Assembly: GCA_003483645.1 (NCBI GenBank)
Contig: DMYM01000388.1
Span: 1 to 5,854, forward strand
Direction: 5' to 3'
From: Verrucomicrobiales bacterium
GTDB taxonomy: Bacteria; Verrucomicrobiota; Verrucomicrobiia; Verrucomicrobiales; Akkermansiaceae
Length of the DNA stretch: 5,854 bases
In this document: piece by piece, positions 1 through 5,854 of the stretch
How the letters are laid out: every line of letters begins with the position of its first letter
Position numbering within the stretch: position 1 is the stretch's first letter
Position numbers and translations under genes: made by a program
Notes under the pieces: model-generated
Databases searched by the model: none
What the model was told of the DNA's origin: nothing
Seen by the model: only the letters and a program-made list of their open reading frames with translations

Positions 1-2
1 CC

Positions 3-242
3 GGTTGGCATCATCTTGCGGCAGTAAAAACGAAGGACCGCCTGCAAATTTATCTTGATGGCAAACGCGTCGCCCAAAGCACGTCCTTCAAGCCGGGCCA
101 ATATAACCTGCGCACGAAGCAGCCTCTGAAGATCGGCTTTGGCCAGCATGATTATTTCAACGGAAAAATGCGCGATGTGCGCTTGTACAACCGCGCATTA
201 TCTTCCGTAGAAGTGGTGCGCGTGAAGGATGTAAAACCGTGA
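3..242 (+). CDS. LamG/concanavalin A-like domain protein, C-terminal end (partial)
   Basis: This is the last 79 codons and TGA stop of a gene that begins before the window. The reading frame opens with GWHHLAAV and continues with QIYLDGKRVA, PLKIGFGQ, YFNGKMRDVRLYNRALS and a short charged tail. The order W-H-H-L-A-x-V, then x-Y-L-D-G-K, then F-x-G-x-[MI]-x-D-V-R-[LI]-Y-N-R-A-L-S is the classic C-terminal half of a LamG-like jellyroll domain (Laminin_G_3 type). Such domains bind carbohydrate or other ligands and in PVC bacteria usually sit at the end of large secreted proteins. The domain ends about 10 residues before the stop, so nothing follows it. What lies upstream (enzyme, DUF, FecR-type region) cannot be seen. 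The gene converges on the minus-strand cluster with 34 bp between stop codons. Function beyond the fold is not claimed. Confidence 0.9.
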   Translation, partial: GWHHLAAVKTKDRLQIYLDGKRVAQSTSFKPGQYNLRTKQPLKIGFGQHDYFNGKMRDVRLYNRALSSVEVVRVKDVKP

Positions 243-258
243 ATGAAAATTGTAGGGT

Positions 259-281
259 AATGATCCTCAAAGAGGGTCATT
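259..281 (+). terminator. Stem-loop between convergent genes, likely terminator of the LamG gene
   Basis: AATGATCCTC (259-268) pairs with GAGGGTCATT (272-281) around an AAA loop, giving a 10-bp stem 16 nt after the LamG stop codon. On the plus strand all ten positions pair, one as a U-G wobble (264/276), and the stem is followed by a T-rich run (282-294). On the minus strand that same pair becomes an A-C mismatch and the downstream T-run is weaker. The plus strand is therefore the better terminator, although some bidirectional action is possible. The right arm overlaps the stop codon (277-279) of the opposing DUF1501 gene. Confidence 0.6.
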
Positions 282-1692
282 TCATTATTTCTTTGATAAC
301 ACGGGCTTCGAAAACGCTGGTGAGGCGTTCGTCGAGACCATTTCTGTTGTAGACAAGCTTGTGGTGGTCGAGGCCGAGGCAGTGGAGGATGGTGGCCTGG
401 AGGTCGTGTACGTGGATGGGGTCGCGGGTGATGTGGTAGCCCAGCTCGTCTGTCGCGCCGATGATGTGTCCCGCCTTTACGCCCCCGCCGGCCAGCCACA
501 TGGAAAACGCAAACGGATGATGATCGCGGCCCTCCTTGCCGGGCGTGTTGCCGCGACGCACCTCGTTCATGGGGGTTCGGCCAAATTCACCACCCCAGAT
601 CACCAGCGTGTCGTCGAGCAGACCGCGTTGTTTCAGGTCCAGCACCAGGGCGGCCGTTCCGCGGTCGGTCATGTCGCAGTTTTGTTTCAGCTTTGTGTTC
701 AGGTTCGAGTGGTCATCCCAGGTCGAGTGGTATAGCTGCACAAAGCGTACCCCGCGCTCAATCATCCGTCGCGCGAGGAGACAGTTGGTGCCAAAGGCCC
801 TCGTAATATCGTTGTCGAGACCGTACATTTCGCGGGTGGCCTTTGTCTCGCCGGAAAAATCTAAAAGCTCAGGCGCGGCGCTCTGCATCCGAAAAGCCAT
901 CTCATAGGAAGCCATGCGTGAGGCGATCTCCGGGTCGCCAATTTTTGCCAATTGCTGCCGGTTCAGGTCGTGCATGGCGTCGAGTCGTGCGCGTTGCGAG
1001 GTAGCGCTGATGCCCCTGGGGTTGGACAGGTTCAATACCGGATCGCCCGAGGCGCGAAAGGTAATCCCCCGGTATTCGGGGGGCAGGAAGCCGTTGGACC
1101 AGTTGGCGGTGCCGGCGTCAATACCGCTGCCCGAGTTGGAGGTCATCACCACAAAGCCCGGCAGGTTGCGGTTTTCGCTGCCCAGTCCGTAGGTCACCCA
1201 CGAGCCCATGCTGGGGTGTCCGAAAATCTGCTGGCCGCAGTTCATCAGCAGCTGGCCGGGCGTGTGGTTGGGCACGTTGGTATGCATCGAGCGAACGAGG
1301 CAGATGTCATCGGCAATCCTGCCAAGGTGTGGCAGGTAGTCCGAGAATGGCATGCCGCTCTGGCCGTGCTGCTTGAATGTGCGCGGACTGGCAAAGACAC
1401 GCGCAGAGCCGCGGATGAGCCCATCATCGAGGTTGTCCAGCATGTGCCTGGGCACGGGTTGGCCATGATGTTTTTTCATTGCCGGCTTGGGATCCAGGAG
1501 GTCGAGCTGCGAGGGCCCGCCGGGCATGAAGAGGAAAATGACATTCTTTGCCCGCGGCGCAAAATGCGCCTTCAGACCGGTGTCATCGGCCATCAGTTGC
1601 CATAGTGCCATGCCGCCCAGGCCACAGGCGGTCTGCTCAAGGAATCTTCGTCGTGATTGAATTTGTCCAAGGGTGTTCCTGTCCATGGTCAT
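277..1692 (-). CDS. DUF1501 family protein, Tat-exported (copy 1)
   Basis: This 471-residue protein matches the usual full length of DUF1501, a family with a sulfatase/alkaline-phosphatase-like fold whose reaction is not established. A twin-arginine signal is visible: S13-R-R-R-F-L-E19 followed by a hydrophobic stretch to about residue 34. Family motifs in order: MPGGPSQLDLLDPKP (56-70), ADDICLVRSMHT (128-138), GSWVTYGLGS (163-172), WDDHSN (325-330), GGEFGRTP (367-374), GRDHHP (388-393), AGGG (401-404), DLQATIL (430-436) and GLDERLT near the C-terminus. D64, D67, D326, E369, D390 and H391 are plausible metal or active-site residues (inference). The histidine usual in D-L-H-A-T is Q432 here. 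The start ATG overlaps the preceding gene's stop as ATGA. No Shine-Dalgarno sequence is visible before it or before the alternative M3, so translation probably depends on coupling. It is last in the cluster. Confidence 0.95.
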   Translation of the reverse strand: MTMDRNTLGQIQSRRRFLEQTACGLGGMALWQLMADDTGLKAHFAPRAKNVIFLFMPGGPSQLDLLDPKPAMKKHHGQPVPRHMLDNLDDGLIRGSARVFASPRTFKQHGQSGMPFSDYLPHLGRIADDICLVRSMHTNVPNHTPGQLLMNCGQQIFGHPSMGSWVTYGLGSENRNLPGFVVMTSNSGSGIDAGTANWSNGFLPPEYRGITFRASGDPVLNLSNPRGISATSQRARLDAMHDLNRQQLAKIGDPEIASRMASYEMAFRMQSAAPELLDFSGETKATREMYGLDNDITRAFGTNCLLARRMIERGVRFVQLYHSTWDDHSNLNTKLKQNCDMTDRGTAALVLDLKQRGLLDDTLVIWGGEFGRTPMNEVRRGNTPGKEGRDHHPFAFSMWLAGGGVKAGHIIGATDELGYHITRDPIHVHDLQATILHCLGLDHHKLVYNRNGLDERLTSVFEARVIKEIMK

Positions 1693-3977
1693 TGTTTGGT
1701 CACGAATTCATCGAGGTTCAGCAATATGCTGGCGACACCCACCCACGCAGCCTGTACGGGCGGGTGTAAACCCTCGATCGGCTTGCCGGCCATTGCGTTC
1801 GCCTCCTCGGGGGCATTCCTTAAAATGTCGGTCTGCGCAGCGAGGTATTTTTCCAACCGTGCTGTCTCCGATGGCAATGGGGCACGGGCGAGGCAGAGGA
1901 AAAAGGCCCGGTAAAGGCGTTCATGTGTGGACGGGCTGCCCTCTTGCAGTAGGCGCGCAGCCAGGGCCTGGGCGGCCTCAAAGAAGACCGGGTCGTTGAG
2001 CAGGGAGAGTGCCTGCAAAGGGGTATTCGAGTGGATGCGCCGGGTACAGGGTCGCGTATTGTCCGGAAAATCAAAGGTGACAGACTGCGCGAAGGGCGCG
2101 GAGCGCTGGATAAAGGTGTAAAGTCCGCGCCGGTGACGGTCGGGCCCCTCACTCACCTCCCATTTTCCGCTGAAGCTTTCCTTGATGACGCTTTCAGGTT
2201 GCGGAGGCCGTACGCTTGGTCCGCCGATCCTGCGATTGAGCAATCCGCTGACCGCCAGAGCGTTGTCGCGAACTAATTCCGCGGAGAGTCGCTGCCGGGT
2301 GTAACGGGTGAGCAGGACATTGTCCGGGTCGCGGGCAAGCGATGCGGGGGTGAGGGATGCAGACTGGCGGTATGTGGCCGAAGTGACCATCAATCTGAGC
2401 ATGGCCTTCGTATCCCAATCCCGCCGGATGAATTCCGTGGCGAGCCAGTCGAGCAGGCCGGGGTGCGAGGGGCGCGCGCCACGGATGCCGAAGTCATCCG
2501 GTGTAATGACCAGGGCCCGTCCAAAAATCTCCTGCCATAAGCGGTTGACCACCACGCGCGCGGCCAGCGGGTTGTCCGCGGAAATCACCCAGCGCGCCAG
2601 TGCCAGGCGGTTGGGTGTGCCCTGGGACTGCAGCGGATGTAGCGCTCCCGGCGTGGCCGGCTGCATCTCCTTGCCCGGGCGCCGGAAATTGCCGCGGGTA
2701 TGCAGGTGCGTGGGGCGGTAGACGTGATGCTTGACGATCGTGGGCGCGCGGGTGATGGGAGGGAGGTTCGTTTCCAATTCCCCAAGCTGCTCCACGAGTT
2801 CATCAATTCTTAGCTCCTTGAATTTTTTTTCGTCGATCCGGGATCCCTTCCGCAGAAAATAATCCTGCAAGCGGGCACTCTCAATCGGCGTGCGCTGGGT
2901 CCAGGGTTTGGAGAGGATATTCAATCCCTCAAGCTGTCCTTCGCCAAGATTACCGCCCCAGATCAAGCCCAGCAGTTCCAGTTCGCGATCCCAGTGATGG
3001 TCACGTCCCGGGTTGTTCTCAGTGTCCAGCAGCTTGGCCTCCCAGCGTTTCTGCAGTGCCTCGAGCCTGTCCGAGACTGGCTCCAATAATTCGTGCCGTT
3101 TTCTGTCATACGCTATTTTTGCCGGTGCGGATTTCCCGGATTCGCCGGGCAGCGGTGCGTTGATGTTCAGTTCGTCGGCGTTGTTGAAGAAGGCGTAGAG
3201 GCGGTAGAATTCCTCCTGGGGGAAGGGGTCGTGCTTGTGATCGTGGCACTCGGCGCACTGGAGAGTGAGTCCGAGCCAGACGGTGCCGAGGGTGCTGGTG
3301 CGATCCTTCACCTGGAGCACGCGGAATTCCTCAAGGTCTGCACCGCCTTCCCGGTTACTGAGCGTGTTGCGCAGAAAACCGGTGGCGATGCGCTGTTGGG
3401 TGGTTGCCCCAGGCAACAGGTCGCCAGCGAGCTGCTCGATGGTGAACCGGTCAAACGGCAGGTTGCGATTGAAGGCCTCCACCACCCACTGCCGCCAACG
3501 CCACGCCACGGGGCGCAACTGATCGGTCAGGTAGCCGTCGCTGTCACCGTAATGCGCCAGGTCCATCCACCAGCGCGCCCATTTTTCACCAAAATGCGGG
3601 CTGCTCAATAGCCGATCCACCAGCTTCTCAAGGGCGGAATCAAGGTCGGCCTTTGAATCGTTCTCGAATGCCGAAATATCTGCCGGTGTGGGGGGCAACC
3701 CGGTGAGGTCAAAATGCAGACGCCGTATCAACGTGCGCGCACCCGTCTCGACCGAAGGCTGCAGACTGGAGTCCTCGATTTGCTTCAACACAAACCGGTC
3801 GATGTCATTGCACGGCCACTTGGTGTTTGAAATCGGCGGTGTCGATGGCCGTTGGGGCTTCACAAATGCCCAGTGAATTCCAGAGGGGGCCGACTCGCCA
3901 CTTGCGTAGGCCGGTAGAAATACCATGAAACAAATGATAAAGGCGGACTGCGCTGTTTTATGCCGGAGGGCGATCAT
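1689..3977 (-). CDS. DUF1549/DUF1553 (PSCyt2-PSD1) exported protein with CxxCH motif
   Basis: This is a complete 762-residue protein. A Sec-type signal peptide spans about residues 1-25, with cleavage likely after A23-Y-A25. Mature HWAF (35-38) and the NDIDRFVLKQIE block open the DUF1549 (PSCyt2) domain, about 57-270, with FDLTGLPPTP (89-98) and CAECHDHKHDPF (241-252). CAECH is a potential c-type heme site, but heme binding is unproven in the family. A charged, partly helical linker (about 285-410) leads to HTRGNFRRPGKEMQP (426-440) and the DUF1553 (PSD1) domain, about 456-710, with VVVNRLWQEIFGRALV, TPDDFG, PSHPGLLDWLA and SNTPLQALSLLND (650-662). The N-terminal PSCyt1 cytochrome domain of longer relatives is absent. 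The ATG is preceded two codons upstream by an in-frame TAA, which fixes it as the earliest start. AAGGA lies 14 nt upstream, a long spacing. It overlaps DUF1501 copy 1 by 4 nt. Biochemical role unknown. Confidence 0.95.
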   Translation of the reverse strand: MIALRHKTAQSAFIICFMVFLPAYASGESAPSGIHWAFVKPQRPSTPPISNTKWPCNDIDRFVLKQIEDSSLQPSVETGARTLIRRLHFDLTGLPPTPADISAFENDSKADLDSALEKLVDRLLSSPHFGEKWARWWMDLAHYGDSDGYLTDQLRPVAWRWRQWVVEAFNRNLPFDRFTIEQLAGDLLPGATTQQRIATGFLRNTLSNREGGADLEEFRVLQVKDRTSTLGTVWLGLTLQCAECHDHKHDPFPQEEFYRLYAFFNNADELNINAPLPGESGKSAPAKIAYDRKRHELLEPVSDRLEALQKRWEAKLLDTENNPGRDHHWDRELELLGLIWGGNLGEGQLEGLNILSKPWTQRTPIESARLQDYFLRKGSRIDEKKFKELRIDELVEQLGELETNLPPITRAPTIVKHHVYRPTHLHTRGNFRRPGKEMQPATPGALHPLQSQGTPNRLALARWVISADNPLAARVVVNRLWQEIFGRALVITPDDFGIRGARPSHPGLLDWLATEFIRRDWDTKAMLRLMVTSATYRQSASLTPASLARDPDNVLLTRYTRQRLSAELVRDNALAVSGLLNRRIGGPSVRPPQPESVIKESFSGKWEVSEGPDRHRRGLYTFIQRSAPFAQSVTFDFPDNTRPCTRRIHSNTPLQALSLLNDPVFFEAAQALAARLLQEGSPSTHERLYRAFFLCLARAPLPSETARLEKYLAAQTDILRNAPEEANAMAGKPIEGLHPPVQAAWVGVASILLNLDEFVTKQ

Positions 3978-4056
3978 AAGTTAAATGGTTATCCTTTTAC
4001 GATCGTGACTGATGACGAGGTGACAAGGACGCGGCTACGCCGAAGAAGAGCCGCGG
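3978..4056. other. Inter-cassette gap (79 bp)
   Basis: This is the only sizeable non-coding stretch inside the minus-strand cluster. It separates the upstream DUF1553-DUF1501 pair from the downstream pair and contains the palindrome at 4030-4055. On the minus strand it also holds a weak AAGGA (3992-3996) ahead of the DUF1549/DUF1553 start. A TTGTCA hexamer (4021-4026, minus strand) lacks a convincing -10 partner at normal spacing, so no promoter is called. Whether the downstream pair has its own transcript cannot be decided from sequence. Confidence 0.6.
4030..4055. repeat. GC-rich inverted repeat (palindrome)
   Basis: CGCGGCT (4030-4036) is the exact reverse complement of AGCCGCG (4049-4055), giving a 7-bp GC-rich stem around a 12-nt spacer. 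On the minus strand it begins immediately after the stop codon of DUF1501 copy 2, 1 nt away. No T-run follows on either strand, so it is not a standard intrinsic terminator. It could be an RNA-processing or stability hairpin, an attenuator between the two cassettes, or one copy of a dispersed intergenic palindrome. One window cannot separate these. Confidence 0.5.
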
Positions 4057-5511
4057 TCAGGCAAGGAGTTCCTTGACCACCTTGGCCTTCTCCACCCCGG
4101 TGAGGCGTTGATCGAGGCCCTGGTATTTCACGCTGAACCTTTCGTGATCGTAGCCGAGGAGGTGGAGGATGGTGGCGTGGAAATCGCGGATGTGGAGGGG
4201 ATTCTTGACGATGTTATAGCTGAAATCGTCGGTCTCCCCGTAGATGGCGCCGCCCTTGGTGCCTCCGCCCGCCATCCACATCGTGAAGCACCGTGGGTGG
4301 TGATCCCGGCCGTAGTTCGTCTTACTGAGGCCGCCCTGGCTGTAGATGGTGCGGCCGAATTCCCCACCCCAGATGATGAGGGTGTCCTCGAACATGCCCC
4401 GCTGCTTGAGGTCGTTAATGAGGGCGTAACAGGGACGATCCACATCCTTGCACTGCGCCGGCATGCGGCCATTCACGTTGCCGTGGTGGTCCCAGTTGTT
4501 GTGATAGACCTGAATGAAGCGGACATTGCGTTCAGCGAGGCGGCGGGCCATGAGAACGACGTTTGCGAAGCTGCCGGGCTTCCTGGCTTCCTCACCGTAG
4601 AGCTTGAAGGTGTGCTCGGGTTCCTTGCTGAGGTCGGTGAGCTCGGGCATGCTGGCCTGCATGCGGGCAGCCATCTCATACTGCCTGATACGGGTGAAGG
4701 TTTCGGGATCGCCGAGCTCCTGGTAGGTCAGCTCATTCATCTCGTTGATGCCCTTGATGGTGCGCTGGCGGACTGCGTCGGGCACGCCGTCAGGGTTGTT
4801 GATGTAGAGGATGGGGTCACCCTTGCTTCGGAAGGGGACTCCTGCGTGTTCGCCGGAGAGATACCCGCTGGACCAGAGGCGGGAAGAGATGGCCTGCTCC
4901 TGTTCACGGTTGCTGGGAGTGGCCACCATGACCACGAAAGCGGGGAGATCCTCATTCATGGATCCCAGGCCGTAGGAGGCCCACGATCCGAGACAGGGCC
5001 GTCCAGTGATCTGGTTGCCGGTCTGCATGGCTGCGATGGCCGGTTCGTGGTTGATGGCTTCGGTGTGGAGGCTTCGCATCCAGCAAATGTCGTCGGCACA
5101 TTGGTGCAGGTTGGGGAGCAGTTCATCGTTCATCCACATCCCGCACTGTCCCTTCTGGGCAAACTTGTATTTGGAAGGAGCGACCGGGAATCGCTTCTGT
5201 CCACTTGTCATGGTGGTCAGGCGCTGGCCCATTCGCACGCTGTCGGGAAGGTCCTTGTCATACCACTTCTGCATGACCGGCTTGTAGTCGAAGAGATCCA
5301 TCTGTGCCGGACCACCCACCATGTGGAGGTAGATCACGCGCTTGGCCTTGGGGGCAAAGTGAGGGAACCCCTCCAGCCCGCCGATCGGATTGCGAGGCTT
5401 CTCGCCGCCATGGAGCAAGGCGCCCAAGGCGATCGACCCCAAACCGAGGGTGCCGCGCTCCAAGAAAGCGCGCCGGGTCTGCTGTACGTGTATTTCGTCC
5501 ATCGCTTCCAT
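4057..5511 (-). CDS. DUF1501 family protein, Tat-exported (copy 2)
   Basis: This is a full-length 484-residue DUF1501 protein (sulfatase/alkaline-phosphatase-like fold, reaction unknown). The twin-arginine signal is T12-R-R-A-F-L-E18 with a hydrophobic stretch to about residue 33. Motifs in order: VGGPAQMDLFDYKP (65-78), ADDICWMRSLHT (139-150), GSWASYGLGS (175-184), WDHHGN (340-345), GGEFGRT (382-388), GRDHHP (401-406), AGGG (414-417), DFHATIL (443-449) and GLDQRLT (465-471). The serine usual in G-G-P-S is A69 here, unlike copy 1. The first ATG is preferred over M4 because AGGA lies 5 nt before it, whereas the GGAAG before M4 is only 2 nt away. It begins 1 nt after the stop of the upstream DUF1553 gene, so the two are probably co-translated. 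The gene contains no TTA, CTA or TCA codon in 484 codons, which leaves the opposite strand open along its whole length. Confidence 0.95.
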   Translation of the reverse strand: MEAMDEIHVQQTRRAFLERGTLGLGSIALGALLHGGEKPRNPIGGLEGFPHFAPKAKRVIYLHMVGGPAQMDLFDYKPVMQKWYDKDLPDSVRMGQRLTTMTSGQKRFPVAPSKYKFAQKGQCGMWMNDELLPNLHQCADDICWMRSLHTEAINHEPAIAAMQTGNQITGRPCLGSWASYGLGSMNEDLPAFVVMVATPSNREQEQAISSRLWSSGYLSGEHAGVPFRSKGDPILYINNPDGVPDAVRQRTIKGINEMNELTYQELGDPETFTRIRQYEMAARMQASMPELTDLSKEPEHTFKLYGEEARKPGSFANVVLMARRLAERNVRFIQVYHNNWDHHGNVNGRMPAQCKDVDRPCYALINDLKQRGMFEDTLIIWGGEFGRTIYSQGGLSKTNYGRDHHPRCFTMWMAGGGTKGGAIYGETDDFSYNIVKNPLHIRDFHATILHLLGYDHERFSVKYQGLDQRLTGVEKAKVVKELLA

Positions 5512-5512
5512 A

Positions 5513-5854
5513 TCAATCCTGCATGATGGCTTCGTCGAGATTCAAAATCGTGTTGGCGACCAAGGCATAGGAGGCAAGCTGGACGACGGGAAGCTTCGGG
5601 TCGGCTTTCTTTTCCCCGACGGCCAACAGTTGCTTGGCCGCGTCGGGGCGCTTCCTGAAATCGGCCAGGTAGAACCGGAAGTCCGCTAACAGACGCTTCA
5701 ATTCATCGGGAGTCGGTTCCCGGCTGGTCACCATGCGAAAGGCACGGGCAATGCGTTGGGAGGGAGTCAATCCCTTGGTCTTGATGACACGCTCGGCGAG
5801 GAAGCGGGCGGACTCCACGAAGGTGACGTTGTTCATCATGGTCAAGGCCTGCAA
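5513..5854 (-). CDS. DUF1553 (PSD1) protein, C-terminal end (partial)
   Basis: These are the final 113 residues and stop of a gene whose start lies beyond the right edge of the window. The visible part opens with LQALTMMNNVTFVESARFLAERV, the tail of the DUF1553 signature that in relatives reads TNTPLQALTxxND. It ends with ALVANTILNLDEAIMQD, matching VGVASILLNLDEFVTKQ at the end of the complete paralogue in this window. By analogy the full protein should carry a signal peptide, a DUF1549 domain with CxxCH and a DUF1553 domain, but none of that is visible. The first codon in the window is TTG reading through as leucine, not a start. The stop TGA lies 1 nt before the ATG of DUF1501 copy 2, so the pair forms the upstream cassette. 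The family's biochemical role is unknown. Confidence 0.92.
   Translation of the reverse strand: MQALTMMNNVTFVESARFLAERVIKTKGLTPSQRIARAFRMVTSREPTPDELKRLLADFRFYLADFRKRPDAAKQLLAVGEKKADPKLPVVQLASYALVANTILNLDEAIMQD
5517..5520 (-). promoter_or_regulatory. Shine-Dalgarno AGGA of DUF1501 copy 2
   Basis: AGGA lies inside the last codons of the upstream DUF1553 gene, 5 nt before the ATG at 5509-5511. This supports the first ATG rather than the in-frame ATG three codons later. It also suggests that ribosomes finishing the upstream gene can re-initiate here. Confidence 0.5.

Noticed and set aside
952..1605. A 217-codon open frame on the plus strand, antisense to DUF1501 copy 1.
   Set aside because: Also in codon register with the real gene, and no domain is recognisable in its translation. 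It is a shadow.
3093..3611. A 172-codon open frame on the plus strand, antisense to the DUF1549 domain.
   Set aside because: It lies wholly within the best-conserved part of a clear family gene and has no recognisable protein features.
3998..4026. Possible sigma-70 promoter on the minus strand: TTGTCA at 4021-4026 with an A-rich -10 region.
   Set aside because: No hexamer close to TATAAT lies at 16-18 nt spacing; the nearest A-rich candidate is about 21 nt away. PVC promoters are also poorly known.
382..4176. A 15-nt identical direct repeat (GTGGAGGATGGTGGC at 382-396 and 4162-4176).
   Set aside because: Both copies encode the same conserved segment of the two DUF1501 paralogues, so the match follows from protein homology and is not a separate repeat element.
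4108..5526. A 472-codon open frame on the plus strand, antisense to DUF1501 copy 2.
   Set aside because: It is in exact codon register with the real gene and exists only because that gene lacks TTA, CTA and TCA codons. It begins at TTG, its translation is rich in V, E, G and A without a recognisable domain, and the minus strand is a clear full-length family member.
1..5854. Search for tRNA, rRNA, CRISPR arrays, insertion sequences, phage or defence genes.
   Set aside because: None seen. The window is almost fully occupied by five coding regions of familiar PVC families, leaving only gaps of 79 bp or less.

Overview
The window most likely comes from a bacterium of the Planctomycetes-Verrucomicrobia-Chlamydiae superphylum. 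Almost all of it is filled by two exported protein families that are massively expanded there: DUF1501 (sulfatase-like fold, Tat-exported) and DUF1549/DUF1553 (the 'PSCyt2/PSD1' planctomycete proteins with a CxxCH motif). The choice between Planctomycetes and Verrucomicrobia cannot be made from this sequence alone. Base composition looks moderately GC-rich, and coding density is nearly complete.

Layout. Positions 3-242 (+) hold the last 79 residues of a LamG/concanavalin-A-like protein that enters from the left. It converges on a run of four minus-strand genes. The 34 bp between the two strands carries a hairpin (259-281) that looks like a terminator for the LamG gene. Reading the minus strand 5' to 3', the genes are: the C-terminal end of a DUF1553 protein (5513-5854, cut by the window edge), a DUF1501 protein (4057-5511), a 79-bp gap with a GC-rich palindrome, a complete 762-residue DUF1549/DUF1553 protein (1689-3977), and a second DUF1501 protein (277-1692).

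The four minus-strand genes form two repeats of the same two-gene cassette (DUF1549/DUF1553 then DUF1501). Within each cassette the genes are tightly joined: a 1-nt gap in the upstream cassette and a 4-nt ATGA overlap in the downstream one. Between cassettes there is a 79-nt gap. The expected arrangement is co-translation of a Sec-exported CxxCH protein with a Tat-exported partner, both acting outside the cytoplasm. The biochemical role of these families is not established. Links to polysaccharide or sulfated-glycan breakdown are inferred from their genomic company, and a LamG neighbour is compatible with that. The two DUF1501 copies have diverged well beyond a recent duplication, and each departs from the usual family motif at a different residue.

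No RNA genes, CRISPR arrays, insertion sequences or phage genes were seen. There is no gene-free stretch longer than 79 bp. Nothing here amounts to a clear new system; the points worth a second look are the cassette duplication, the complementary motif changes in the DUF1501 pair, an A8 tract in the middle of the DUF1549/DUF1553 gene, and the intergenic palindrome.
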